Source of the DNA: Clostridium ljungdahlii
GTDB taxonomy: Bacteria; Bacillota; Clostridia; Clostridiales; Clostridiaceae
Reading direction: 5' to 3'
Assembly (NCBI RefSeq): GCF_001636845.1
Contig: NZ_LITT01000062.1
Location: 186,001 to 250,000, forward strand
Length of the DNA: 64,000 bases
Positions 1 to 8,323 of the stretch are shown here, piece after piece. Made by a program: the position numbers and the translations under genes. The notes under the pieces were generated by a model, which had not been told where the DNA came from, made no database searches, and saw only the letters and a program-made list of their open reading frames with translations. The number at the start of each line of letters is the position of its first letter. Position 1 is the first letter of the stretch.

Positions 1-39
1 AGTAAACTCATCTCATTGTGAACTAAATGGGGAGGAACT

Positions 40-897
40 ATGAAAAATATAGGAATTAACGTTAATACAACAAAAGATCCAGATAAAAAAATGTTAAATT
101 TCATAAAAAAAACAATATATAGTATAGATAAAAGTGTAAAAGTAAAAGTATATGAAAATTGTGATGGATTAGATAAGGATGAAAGCACTAAGTTAGATGT
201 AATTATAGTATTAGGAGGGGATGGTACTATATTAAACACATCAAAACATATACTTGATTCAAATACACCTATACTGGGAGTAAACATAGGGCATTTAGGC
301 TTCTTGGCACAGGTTGAGGTAAACAGTATAGAGAACGCACTCAAAAAATTATTTAATGGAGATTATGTAATTGAAGAGAGGAATATGATTCAATGTATCT
401 ATGATGATGGAAATGGACCAAAGGCATATGATGGATTAAATGATGTAGTATTATACAAGGGAATTAAGTCAAGAATACAGAGATATGATGTTTATATAAA
501 TGAGAACTTTTACAATACATTTAGTGGTGATGGTATTATTGTATCTACATCTACAGGATCTACAGGATATAACCTTTCTGCAGGGGGACCTATAATATAT
601 CCATCTTTAGATATATTATGCCTTACTCCTATGTATTCGCAGTTTTTAACATCTAGAACTATTGTGCTGGACAATAAATGCCGTATAACTATAGCAGTTA
701 GAAAAAATTTGAAAAATATATTTTTATCAATAGATGGTCAGGAATGGATTGAAGTAAATGGGCTAAATACCATAGAAGTAAGAAGATCTAAAAATAAAAG
801 AAAATTTATAAAATTTGATGATAATAATTATTTTGACACGTTAAAAGATAAAATTAATTTTAAGGCAAAAGAAGGTGAAGTATATGAAGGTAACTAG
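40..897 (+). CDS. nadK: NAD kinase
   Basis: ATP-dependent phosphorylation of NAD to NADP in the cytoplasm. The 285-aa product is of normal bacterial length. It carries the GGDGT nucleotide-binding motif at residues 59-63 and the conserved glycine-rich GDGIIVSTSTGSTGYNLSAG segment near residues 163-182; the usual NE motif reads ND (GLNDVVL). The start is set by a strong GGGGAGG ribosome site just upstream. It overlaps argR by 14 bases, so the two are probably translationally coupled. The nadK-argR-recN order is a classic Firmicutes arrangement, usually preceded by tlyA. The first 39 bases may hold the tail of such a gene, but too little is visible to say. Confidence 0.96.
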   Translation: MKNIGINVNTTKDPDKKMLNFIKKTIYSIDKSVKVKVYENCDGLDKDESTKLDVIIVLGGDGTILNTSKHILDSNTPILGVNIGHLGFLAQVEVNSIENALKKLFNGDYVIEERNMIQCIYDDGNGPKAYDGLNDVVLYKGIKSRIQRYDVYINENFYNTFSGDGIIVSTSTGSTGYNLSAGGPIIYPSLDILCLTPMYSQFLTSRTIVLDNKCRITIAVRKNLKNIFLSIDGQEWIEVNGLNTIEVRRSKNKRKFIKFDDNNYFDTLKDKINFKAKEGEVYEGN

Positions 898-1336
898 ACA
901 TGCCAAGATACTTGAAATTATAAATTCAAATGATATTGAAACTCAGGAAGAATTAGCTGATAGACTTAAAAAAAGCGGTATGAATGTAACACAAGCTACA
1001 GTTTCAAGAGATATAAAAGAATTAAAACTTATAAAAGTATTATCTGATAGTGGAAAATATAAATATGCAACTATTTCACATACGAAAAATTTCTTATCTA
1101 ATAAACTTGTAAATATATTTTCTCAAACTGTAACAAGTGTAGAAAATATAAATAATTTCATAATAGTAAAAACAATTTCAGGGTCTGCTTCTGCAGCAGC
1201 TGAAGCCATAGATTCTTTAAATTTTGGTGGAATAGCTGGAAGTATAGCTGGCGATAACACTATATTTGTAATGACTAGAGACGTGGAAAATGCTCACATA
1301 ATAACTCAAAGAATGAAGAAAATGATTTCTGAGTAG
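884..1336 (+). CDS. argR: Arginine repressor ArgR
   Basis: Arginine-responsive transcription regulator of about 150 aa. The N-terminal winged helix (TRHAKILEIINSNDIETQEEL) is followed by a C-terminal hexamerisation and arginine-binding domain with the typical GSASAAAEAID and GDNTIFV motifs. An in-frame GTG lies at 875, but the ATG at 884 is preferred because GAAGGTG sits six bases before it and family members begin MKVTRHAKI. It lies inside the nadK-recN operon, 12 bases before recN. Its targets cannot be read from this window; no arginine genes are nearby. Confidence 0.95.
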   Translation: MKVTRHAKILEIINSNDIETQEELADRLKKSGMNVTQATVSRDIKELKLIKVLSDSGKYKYATISHTKNFLSNKLVNIFSQTVTSVENINNFIIVKTISGSASAAAEAIDSLNFGGIAGSIAGDNTIFVMTRDVENAHIITQRMKKMISE

Positions 1337-1347
1337 GAGGCTATTTT

Positions 1348-3045
1348 ATGCTGCTTCAATTGAATATAAAAAATTTTGCACTTATAGAAAAGTTGACTAT
1401 ATCCTTTGAATCAGGTTTTAATGTATTTTCTGGTGAAACTGGAGCAGGTAAATCTATATTGATTGATGCAATAAACTATGTACTCGGAGGAAAATTTAAT
1501 AAGAATTTGATAAGAACAGGGGAAAATAAAACTTTTGTAGAAGCAGTTTTTACTATAGAAAATCCAAAAACTTTTGAAATTTTAGAAGAAAAAGATATGA
1601 AATTGGAAGAAGATTTAGTAATAATAAGCAGAGAATCTTTTCAATCGGGAAGAACTGTAGCAAAGATAAATGGTAAATCTATTTTATTGTCTGATTTAAG
1701 AGATATAAGTAGTACACTGCTTGATATACACGGCCAACATGATAATCAAAATTTACTTTCAGAGCAAAACCACATAGATTATTTAGACTATTATGGTGAA
1801 AATTTTATTTCTGATATAATGGAAGAATATAAAAAAAGTTATCAGAATTTAAATAATATAAAAGATAAAATATATGAACTTTCAGGGAAAAGTGAAGACA
1901 GGGAAAAATTAATAGATTTTTTAAAGTATCAGATAAATGAAATAAATTCAGCAGATTTAAAAGAAACGGAAGAAAAAGAACTGGATAAAAAGTTTAATGT
2001 TTTATCTAATGCTGAAAAAATAAACAATGTAATAAACAAATGCTATATAACCCTTTATAGTGGAGAAGAAGAAAAAAATTCTATATATGATAATTTTGGA
2101 ATAGTTTTAAAACAGTTGAATTCCATAAAAGATATTATGCCTCAAATAGGAGATATGTGCACTTCACTTGAAAATATATATTATGCTATAGAAGGTAATA
2201 TAGATGAAATAAGAAATATGAAAGATAGTGTTTATTGTGATAAAAACGAATTGGAATATATAAATAATAGAATATATCAGATAAATGGTTTAAAAAAAAA
2301 ATATGGTAATACTATAAAGGATATATTAGATTATAGAGATAAGATAAAAACTCAATATGAGGAAATGAAAAATGCCTCTGATATAATAAAAAATTTAAAT
2401 TCGGAAAAAATAAAATTAGAGAATTTACTTAAAATTAAAAGTAAAAAGCTTCATGAAATTCGATGTAAAACAGCTCATGTTTTAGAAAAAAATATAAAAG
2501 ATGAGTTGAATTTCATAGGACTTGAACACAGTATATTTAAAATAGAAGTTAATTTTGAAGATAAATTTACTTCAAAAGGAATGGATAAAGTAAAGTTCTG
2601 TATATCTACTAATCCAGGTGAACCTCTAAAACCTTTGGAAAATGTAGTTTCAGGAGGAGAACTTTCAAGAATAATGTTAGCATTAAAAACTGTATTTGTA
2701 GATAAGGATCATATTCCATCTGTTATATTTGATGAAATAGATACAGGAATAAGTGGAAGGATAGCACAGAGTGTAGCTGAAAAAATGTATACTATATCTA
2801 AAAAACATCAGGTTTTTTGTGTTACACACCTACCTCAAATAGCGTGTATGTCTGATACCCATTATTGGGTTTCAAAAAATATTAATAACAATAAAACCTA
2901 TACGAAAGTTAAAAAGATGAAAAAAACAGAAAAAGAATATGAAATAGCTAGAATGATAGGAGGGGAAAAAGTTACAAAGCTTACTTTAGAACATGCAAAA
3001 GAACTTGTTAGGATGGCAGATTCTAAAAAGTGCAAAATTAAATAA
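1348..3045 (+). CDS. recN: DNA repair ATPase RecN
   Basis: SMC-like ATPase acting in double-strand break repair. The 565-aa protein opens MLLQLNIKNFALIEKL and has a Walker A motif GETGAGKS at residues 29-36. A long charged coiled-coil middle follows, then the ABC signature SGGELSRIMLALK and Walker B FDEIDTGISG near residues 435-470. Length and domain order match the family. It follows argR by 12 bases with AGGAGG as ribosome site and closes this three-gene operon. A hairpin lies just downstream. Confidence 0.96.
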   Translation: MLLQLNIKNFALIEKLTISFESGFNVFSGETGAGKSILIDAINYVLGGKFNKNLIRTGENKTFVEAVFTIENPKTFEILEEKDMKLEEDLVIISRESFQSGRTVAKINGKSILLSDLRDISSTLLDIHGQHDNQNLLSEQNHIDYLDYYGENFISDIMEEYKKSYQNLNNIKDKIYELSGKSEDREKLIDFLKYQINEINSADLKETEEKELDKKFNVLSNAEKINNVINKCYITLYSGEEEKNSIYDNFGIVLKQLNSIKDIMPQIGDMCTSLENIYYAIEGNIDEIRNMKDSVYCDKNELEYINNRIYQINGLKKKYGNTIKDILDYRDKIKTQYEEMKNASDIIKNLNSEKIKLENLLKIKSKKLHEIRCKTAHVLEKNIKDELNFIGLEHSIFKIEVNFEDKFTSKGMDKVKFCISTNPGEPLKPLENVVSGGELSRIMLALKTVFVDKDHIPSVIFDEIDTGISGRIAQSVAEKMYTISKKHQVFCVTHLPQIACMSDTHYWVSKNINNNKTYTKVKKMKKTEKEYEIARMIGGEKVTKLTLEHAKELVRMADSKKCKIK

Positions 3046-3068
3046 TAGAAACTAAAGAAGTTATCTCC

Positions 3069-3097
3069 AAAAGTCAGGAGGTGACTTTTAACTTTTT
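3069..3097 (+). terminator. Probable terminator after recN
   Basis: AAAAGTCA pairs with TGACTTTT across a five-base loop and is followed by AACTTTTT. The stem is short (8 bp), so this is a moderate call. It separates the nadK-argR-recN unit from spoIVB. Confidence 0.5.
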
Positions 3098-3217
3098 GAA
3101 TAAAATTTATATTTTTGAAGAATACATTAACTTTAAATGCATCTATATGATAGCATAATAAGATATTTAAAAGGGCAACTTAAATGTAGAAAACAGTGTA
3201 ACACAGGAGGTAAAAGC

Positions 3218-4324
3218 ATGGGTAAAAAAATTAAACACAGATTATGCTGGATGTTCATTCCTATCCTGTTTATGATGTTAGCTGCCTATTATGGATTGTG
3301 TGATGATGGAAAAAGATCCAATTTAGTTCAAGTTTCTCACGCTAAATCAGCATTTAATACAGCTGCAGCCAGTAATGCTAATGTATACTTAGGTGGAGAA
3401 CCTATTGGGGTAAAACTAAATACTAAAGGAGTATTGGTAGTAGCTCTTTCAGATATAGAAACTTCAAAGGGAAAAGTTACAAGTCCTGCTGCACTGGCAG
3501 GAATACAAGTAGGAGATAATATAATTAAAGTAAATGATGTTTATGTAAAAAATGCCGAGCAAACTCAAACTGAAATAAATAAAGCAAAGGAAAAAAATAT
3601 AAAAATATTAGTAGAGAGAAATGGAAAAAATATAGAAAAAACAGTAAAACCTGTAAGTGCATTAGAAGGTAATAATTATAAGATAGGACTCTGGATAAGA
3701 GATTCTACTGCAGGAATAGGTACCTTGACTTTCTATGATGAGAAAAGTGGCATGTTTGCAGCATTAGGGCATCCTATAACCGATATAGATACAGGCACAA
3801 AGCTAAATATAAACTCAGGAGAAATAGTAAATGCCTCTATTGTATCAATTAAGAAAGGCCTTGAGGGAAATCCTGGCGAATTAAAAGGTATATTTGTAAA
3901 TGAAGATGTGAAGTTAGGAGATATAACAAAGAATACAGAATGTGGAGTTTTTGGAAAGGTAAATACAAATTTTAAATGCAAGAGTTCTAAAAGCATAAAA
4001 ATATGCCTAAAAAAAGACATTAAGGAAGGTCCTGCTAAGATTTTTACAACTATATCTGGGGAAAAGCCAGAATATTATGATATACAAATAGAAAAACTAT
4101 TATCACAAAGTTCACCTGGACCCAAGAGCATGGTTATAAAAGTAACGGACCCTAGACTTTTAGCCAAAACTGGTGGAATAGTTCAGGGAATGAGTGGAAG
4201 CCCTATAATACAAAATAACAAATTAGTTGGAGCTGTTACTCATGTGCTTATAAATAAGCCTCAGGTAGGATATGGAATTTATATAGACTGGATGCTCAAA
4301 GATGCAAATATAATGTCAAAATAA
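3218..4324 (+). CDS. spoIVB: SpoIVB signalling serine peptidase
   Basis: Sporulation protease (family S55) secreted by the forespore to trigger sigma-K activation in the sigma-K checkpoint. An N-terminal membrane anchor is followed by a PDZ domain (about residues 70-150) and the peptidase domain. The family's His is in ALGHPITD, the Asp in VTDPRLL and the nucleophile in GMSGSP. An upstream in-frame ATG exists at 3137, but AGGAGG seven bases before the ATG at 3218 and the MGKKIKHRL start followed by a hydrophobic stretch favour 3218 (368 aa). It sits directly before spo0A, the usual Bacillus/Clostridium pairing. Confidence 0.94.
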   Translation: MGKKIKHRLCWMFIPILFMMLAAYYGLCDDGKRSNLVQVSHAKSAFNTAAASNANVYLGGEPIGVKLNTKGVLVVALSDIETSKGKVTSPAALAGIQVGDNIIKVNDVYVKNAEQTQTEINKAKEKNIKILVERNGKNIEKTVKPVSALEGNNYKIGLWIRDSTAGIGTLTFYDEKSGMFAALGHPITDIDTGTKLNINSGEIVNASIVSIKKGLEGNPGELKGIFVNEDVKLGDITKNTECGVFGKVNTNFKCKSSKSIKICLKKDIKEGPAKIFTTISGEKPEYYDIQIEKLLSQSSPGPKSMVIKVTDPRLLAKTGGIVQGMSGSPIIQNNKLVGAVTHVLINKPQVGYGIYIDWMLKDANIMSK

Positions 4325-4392
4325 AGAGTACAAAATGTTTTAAATAATTATAAAAAATATGGTAAAATAAGAATAGTATAGTATATGATACT

Positions 4393-4429
4393 AAAGATAG
4401 CATTTAATATGCTATCTTTTAATTTTTTT
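4393..4429 (+). terminator. Intrinsic terminator after spoIVB
   Basis: Perfect 11-bp stem AAAGATAGCAT / ATGCTATCTTT with a five-base loop, then a T-rich run. It separates spoIVB from the independently controlled spo0A. Confidence 0.8.
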
Positions 4430-4462
4430 CGTAATAAAATTTTCATGTAATTTATATAAAAA

Positions 4463-4491
4463 GAAGGAATTAAAATTCCTTTGTCGAATTT
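4463..4491 (+). promoter_or_regulatory. Sigma-H type promoter with overlapping 0A box for spo0A
   Basis: GAAGGAATT (4463-4471) fits the sigma-H -35 consensus RNAGGAWWW. After an 11-base spacer, GTCGAATTT (4483-4491) fits the -10 consensus RNNGAATWW. A perfect Spo0A-binding 0A box, TGTCGAA (4482-4488), overlaps the -10 element. The layout predicts sigma-H-driven expression with direct Spo0A autoregulation, as is known for spo0A in Bacillus and Clostridium. Consensus matches are by eye. Confidence 0.8.
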
Positions 4492-4541
4492 ATTATTTGC
4501 TAACATATGGCAATTAGCTAAAAAGAGGGGGAGTAAAAAGT

Positions 4542-5357
4542 ATGGAGGAATCAAAAATAAGTGTAATTATCGCAGATGATAATGCTGAATTTTGCAGTAT
4601 TCTCAATGATTATCTTTTAAATCAGAGGGATATAGTAGTTACAGGAGTTGCAAAGGATGGGATAGAGGCTCTTAAATTAATTGAAGAGAAAAAGCCAGAC
4701 CTAGTAGTACTGGATATAATAATGCCTCACCTTGACGGACTTGGTGTTTTAGAGCGATTAAATAATATGAATATGAGTCCAATGCCAAGGGTAATAGTTC
4801 TGTCTGCAGTAGGGCAGGATAAAATAACTCAAAGAGCTATAACATTAGGTGCAGATTATTATGTAGTAAAGCCTTTTAATATGGAAGTATTTACAAAGAG
4901 AATAAGACAGATGTTTAATAATGTTATAAGTAGCGGAGATGAAGTAAAGAAAACCGTATCTATTATGGATAATGAAGAAATAAAATTTTCAAAAGACGAT
5001 CCTACTAATTTGGAGCAGGAAATAACTAATATAATACACGAAATAGGTGTTCCGGCACATATAAAAGGATATATGTACTTAAGAGAGGCAATAACTATGG
5101 TAGTAAACGATATGGAACTATTATCGGCAGTTACAAAAGAGTTATATCCATCTATAGCTAAAAAATATAATACCACTGCAAGTAGAGTAGAAAGGGCTAT
5201 AAGGCATGCTATAGAGGTAGCTTGGTCTAGAGGACAGGTGGAAACTATAAATAAAATTTTTGGTTATACTATACATAACGATAAGGGTAAGCCCACAAAT
5301 TCAGAGTTTATAGCTATGGTTGCTGATAAATTAAGATTAAAAAATAAGGTAAGCTAA
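4542..5357 (+). CDS. spo0A: Sporulation master regulator Spo0A
   Basis: Response regulator that starts sporulation and, in solventogenic and acetogenic clostridia, also affects solvent genes. The 271-aa protein has a receiver domain with acidic pocket D12/D13, phospho-acceptor D58 in VVLDIIMP and the conserved KPF lysine near residue 108. Its C-terminal DNA-binding domain contains [18 protein letters not shown], the recognition region that reads 0A boxes. A strong AGAGGGGGAG ribosome site precedes the ATG. It has its own promoter and downstream terminator, so it is probably monocistronic apart from read-through into the small ORF that follows. Confidence 0.97.
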   Translation: MEESKISVIIADDNAEFCSILNDYLLNQRDIVVTGVAKDGIEALKLIEEKKPDLVVLDIIMPHLDGLGVLERLNNMNMSPMPRVIVLSAVGQDKITQRAITLGADYYVVKPFNMEVFTKRIRQMFNNVISSGDEVKKTVSIMDNEEIKFSKDDPTNLEQEITNIIHEIGVPAHIKGYMYLREAITMVVNDMELLSAVTKELYPSIAKKYNTTASRVERAIRHAIEVAWSRGQVETINKIFGYTIHNDKGKPTNSEFIAMVADKLRLKNKVS

Positions 5358-5370
5358 AAAGTTAAAATAT

Positions 5371-5408
5371 CTTCCATTCATTTTAATTTAAAGAATGGAA
5401 GTTTTTTA
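5371..5408 (+). terminator. Intrinsic terminator after spo0A
   Basis: CTTCCATTC / GAATGGAAG stem with a 13-base loop and a T6 tract. The ribosome site of the next small ORF begins immediately after the T run. Confidence 0.8.
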
Positions 5409-5425
5409 AAAGGAGCATATAACCC

Positions 5426-5596
5426 ATGAAAATAGAGTTAGAATTAGAAGATATAAAGAATATACAAAATCTAATTAAAAGTAGAATAAATGAGCTTAGG
5501 GAAAAAATGTCAAACGATTCAGATAAGGAAGAGGAGCTAAGACAAATTATAAGATATTATAAAACATTAGCAAAAAATATAGAAAAACAGCTTTAA
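5426..5596 (+). CDS. Small coiled-coil protein, 56 aa
   Basis: Short ORF with the ribosome site AAAGGAG about ten bases upstream, starting MKIELELEDIKNIQNLIKS. It is rich in Lys and Glu with leucine and isoleucine spaced as in a helical hairpin: two charged amphipathic helices joined by a short MSNDSDKEE linker. I recognise no family. It lies just behind the spo0A terminator, so it either depends on read-through or has an unseen promoter. Good start signals and amino-acid composition support it as a real gene. Confidence 0.6.
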   Translation: MKIELELEDIKNIQNLIKSRINELREKMSNDSDKEEELRQIIRYYKTLAKNIEKQL

Positions 5597-5606
5597 CTTC
5601 ATTTAA

Positions 5607-5635
5607 TTGACAATGAGATTGGTAAAGTATAAAAT
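5607..5635 (+). promoter_or_regulatory. Putative sigma-A promoter for the Nudix gene
   Basis: TTGACA (5607-5612), 17-base spacer, TAAAAT (5630-5635), lying about 70 bases before the Nudix hydrolase start. Consensus-like by eye. Confidence 0.5.
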
Positions 5636-5703
5636 TAATTAAAATAATTAATTTTATGAAGTTTTAAGTAGTAATTCTACAAAATAGATAAAGAGGTGCA
5701 AAT

Positions 5704-6225
5704 ATGGATTTTGCTGAAAAAACTATAAAGCAAGAAAACATATACAAAGGAAAAATTATTGATGTTAATGTCCATACTGTAAAACTTCCTAATGGTAGAG
5801 AAGCTAAAAGGGAAATAGTAAATCACTGTGGTGGAGTTGCAATACTTGCATATAAAGACAGTAATACATTGTTTATGGTTGAACAGTTTAGAAAACCTAT
5901 AGAACAAGTGCTTCTTGAAATACCAGCAGGTAAAATTGAGCAAAATGAAGATATGGAAACCTGTGGAAGAAGAGAACTGGAAGAGGAGATAGGATATAAA
6001 GCTAAAAAATTTGAATATCTGGGGAAAGTAGTTACGAGTCCTGGTTTTTGTGATGAATATATATATTTTTTCAAAGCTGAAGATTTATATAAGGGAAGAA
6101 ATGATATTTGCGATGAAGATGAATTCATAAATGTGCGGGAAGTTAAATTGGATAAAATTAAGGAAATGATAAAAAAGGGAGAAATAATAGATGCAAAGAC
6201 CATTTGTGCGTTTATGATGGTATAA
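5704..6225 (+). CDS. nudF: ADP-ribose pyrophosphatase (Nudix hydrolase)
   Basis: Hydrolyses ADP-ribose to AMP and ribose 5-phosphate. The 173-aa product has the full Nudix box GX5EX7REUXEEXGU, read as GKIEQNEDMETCGRRELEEE followed by IG, near residues 77-98. The N-terminal beta domain has the NGREAKREIV motif usual for this subfamily. AAAGAGGTG is the ribosome site. It heads a run nudix-spoIIM-small ORF-xerD that recurs in clostridia. The specific substrate is inferred from subfamily resemblance, not shown. Confidence 0.88.
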   Translation: MDFAEKTIKQENIYKGKIIDVNVHTVKLPNGREAKREIVNHCGGVAILAYKDSNTLFMVEQFRKPIEQVLLEIPAGKIEQNEDMETCGRRELEEEIGYKAKKFEYLGKVVTSPGFCDEYIYFFKAEDLYKGRNDICDEDEFINVREVKLDKIKEMIKKGEIIDAKTICAFMMV

Positions 6226-6293
6226 CATAGTCATATAACTCTTTTGTAAATCATAAATTATAAAAAGATGATGAACAAAAGGGGGATAAAGTT

Positions 6294-6944
6294 ATGTTGG
6301 AAAATAAACTATCAAGTTTAATAAATGGACACATTAAAAACAATTTTTGGTTATATGTTATAAGTATATTATGTGTATTTACAGGGATAGTACTAGGTAT
6401 ATATAGCGTTAGATACATGGGTGGATTTGAGAAAAGTGATCTTTTGAGCTACCTTAAAAATTTTACGACTACAATAGGATCAGGAAGTGTAAATTATAAA
6501 TCTATTTTTTTAGAAACGTTAAAAAATAATATTCCAATAATTTTAGCTGTTTGGTTTTTGGGTCTTACAATGATAGGAATACCAGTAATACTTATAATAG
6601 ATATAATAAAGGGATTTACCATTGGATTTGCTATGAGCTTTATAATAAGTGGAATGGGAATGAAGGGTATGTGGATTTCACTTTTAGGTATACTTCCACA
6701 AAATATAATATATATACCATGTATAATATTTTCATCAGTGCTTGCTATGGAATTTTCACTTATGATATTTAAAGATAAATCTGGGTTTAAATGGAAATCC
6801 AATGTTTTGGTTAGGTTTACATCCTACTCTGTTTGTTTTTTACTCGTGACTACTGTCATGTTTATAGGCTTTTTTATGGAAGCATATTTAACCCCAAATA
6901 TGATTAAACTTATTGCAGCAAGTTTTGGGATGATGATAGTATGA
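6294..6944 (+). CDS. spoIIM: Stage II sporulation protein M
   Basis: Membrane component of the SpoIID-SpoIIM-SpoIIP peptidoglycan-degrading machine that drives engulfment. The 216-aa product has about five membrane helices and the family's LGLTMIGIPVILIIDIIKGF and GILPQNIIYIP segments. GGGGG ribosome site before the ATG. The stop overlaps the next start as ATGA, implying translational coupling with the 76-aa membrane protein. Confidence 0.93.
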   Translation: MLENKLSSLINGHIKNNFWLYVISILCVFTGIVLGIYSVRYMGGFEKSDLLSYLKNFTTTIGSGSVNYKSIFLETLKNNIPIILAVWFLGLTMIGIPVILIIDIIKGFTIGFAMSFIISGMGMKGMWISLLGILPQNIIYIPCIIFSSVLAMEFSLMIFKDKSGFKWKSNVLVRFTSYSVCFLLVTTVMFIGFFMEAYLTPNMIKLIAASFGMMIV

Positions 6945-7171
6945 TCTTAGATGAGAAAAAATTACAATTTATTATAGTAACATTGAAATGCTTTTTTATA
7001 CTTGTATTTTTTGGCGTATTTCTACCTAGATGTATAGACTTTGTTATATATAACTTTGTTGTTAAGCCTCATTCTTATGACAATAGTATATTTGTCTATG
7101 GTATATGCGGTAAAAATATGAACATAATATATAATTACACTATTGTTTTTAACGAATTTCTTAAGTTTTAG
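6941..7171 (+). CDS. Small membrane protein, 76 aa
   Basis: Unrecognised short protein with one clear N-terminal membrane helix (FIIVTLKCFFILVFFGVFLP, about residues 10-29) and a polar, tyrosine-rich C-terminus. The start overlaps the spoIIM stop by four bases and the gene ends 31 bases before xerD. That tight coupling to spoIIM supports it being real and perhaps sporulation-related; function unknown. Confidence 0.65.
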   Translation: MILDEKKLQFIIVTLKCFFILVFFGVFLPRCIDFVIYNFVVKPHSYDNSIFVYGICGKNMNIIYNYTIVFNEFLKF

Positions 7172-7202
7172 AATTATAACTCTCGAAGAGTAGGTGGTAA
7201 TT

Positions 7203-8081
7203 TTGGATGGACTTTTATTAGGTTATCAAGAAACCTTAGAAAAGAAACACATGAGTAAAAATACAATGGATGCATATGTAAGGGATATAGTCAGATTTTA
7301 TAATTTTATAAAAGATAGGGAAGAGAATTTAGAAAATGTAGAAGTTGTATCTATAATGGCATATGTGCAATATCTTCAAAAAGAAGGGAGAGCTATTTCC
7401 TCGATAGTAAGAAATATAGTATCCTTGAGAAGCTTTTATAAGTATTTGATGCTAAAAGGTGTTCTAAATGAAAATCCGGTTTTGTATTATCAAATTCCAA
7501 AAGTTGAACATAAAGTTCCTAAGATATTGACTATAGAAGAGGTAGACAAGCTTCTAGAAGCACCAAATTTAGATACTAATAAAGGAATAAGAGATAAAGC
7601 TATGCTAGAAGTTATGTATGCTGCAGGAATGAAGGTAATGGAGCTTTTAAGCTTAACCATATATGATATAGATTTAAAACTTTCTTATGTAAGGTGTAGA
7701 AGCTTAAAAGAAGAGGAACGGATAGTGCCTATAGGTTCTGTGGCTGTAAAATATTTGAAATATTATTTAAATATAAGGCCTAAATTAAATATATATAATT
7801 TGGATGTTTTGTTTCTCAATTTAAGGGGAGTGCAAATGAGCCGTCAGGGGTTTTGGAAAATAGTAAAATATTATGCAAAAGAGGCAAATATAGATAAAAA
7901 CATAAATGCTTTTACGCTGAGGCATTCTTTTGCAGTGCATTTACTTCAAAATGGAGCGGATATTAAATCTGTACAGGAACTTTTAGGACATAAGGAGTTA
8001 TCTGCTACTCAGATATACTCTACAGTGATAAAAAGAAACAAAATTGCACAGGTATATAAAAAGTCTCATCCGAGGGCATAG
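7203..8081 (+). CDS. XerD-like tyrosine recombinase with altered active site
   Basis: About 292 aa with the N-terminal SAM-like core-binding domain (residues 1-90) and C-terminal catalytic domain of the XerC/XerD family, ending YKKSHPRA as clostridial XerD proteins do. The expected catalytic Arg in GxRVSEL is Lys ([10 protein letters not shown]). The beta-hairpin Lys of GKGxKER aligns to Leu (RSLKEEER). The His of PHTLRH is Phe (NAFTLRHSF). The second Arg, the LLGH His and the Tyr nucleophile (ATQIYS) remain. The start could be GTG 7194, but AGGTGG at 7192-7197 better serves the TTG at 7203. True XerD resolves chromosome dimers at dif; whether this one is active is doubtful. Confidence 0.85.
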   Translation: MDGLLLGYQETLEKKHMSKNTMDAYVRDIVRFYNFIKDREENLENVEVVSIMAYVQYLQKEGRAISSIVRNIVSLRSFYKYLMLKGVLNENPVLYYQIPKVEHKVPKILTIEEVDKLLEAPNLDTNKGIRDKAMLEVMYAAGMKVMELLSLTIYDIDLKLSYVRCRSLKEEERIVPIGSVAVKYLKYYLNIRPKLNIYNLDVLFLNLRGVQMSRQGFWKIVKYYAKEANIDKNINAFTLRHSFAVHLLQNGADIKSVQELLGHKELSATQIYSTVIKRNKIAQVYKKSHPRA

Positions 8082-8123
8082 GAAATGTTTAAAAGTTAAT
8101 GAAAAGAACAAAGTTCAAATAAC

Positions 8124-8265
8124 AAAGAACAGATAAGGATGATTTTAATATTTTCTGACTTTAGGAAGAAAATTATCCTTATTTGTTCCTTAAATTTTGT
8201 ACTTTGGTCTTAAAAATAAAGGATTTGTTGTTAAAGTCAATTTTAACATCATATCCTTTATTTTT
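8124..8265 (+). other. Two tandem long stem-loops between xerD and dacF
   Basis: The first stem pairs 8124-8140 with 8175-8191 (AGATAAGGAT / ATCCTTATTT core, one wobble) and has an inner AGAAAA / TTTTCT helix. The second pairs AAAAATAAAGGAT (8212-8224) with ATCCTTTATTTTT (8253-8265), with an inner TGTTAAA / TTTAACA helix and a closing T run. The second probably terminates xerD transcription. The first is unexplained and could be an attenuator or a repeat remnant. Confidence 0.55.
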
Positions 8266-8323
8266 ATGTGATAATTTTCTTGACTTAAGGAAAGAATACA
8301 TCTCAAAGGAGGAGAGAAATAAA

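Noticed and set aside
1-39. Tail of an upstream gene such as tlyA overlapping nadK
   Set aside because: A frame ending TGA at 41-43 exists, but thirteen codons are too few to identify; another frame stops at 19-21.
8183-8323. N-terminal extension of dacF
   Set aside because: It would run through the hairpin region and precede a normal signal peptide; the strong AAAGGAGG site supports 8324.
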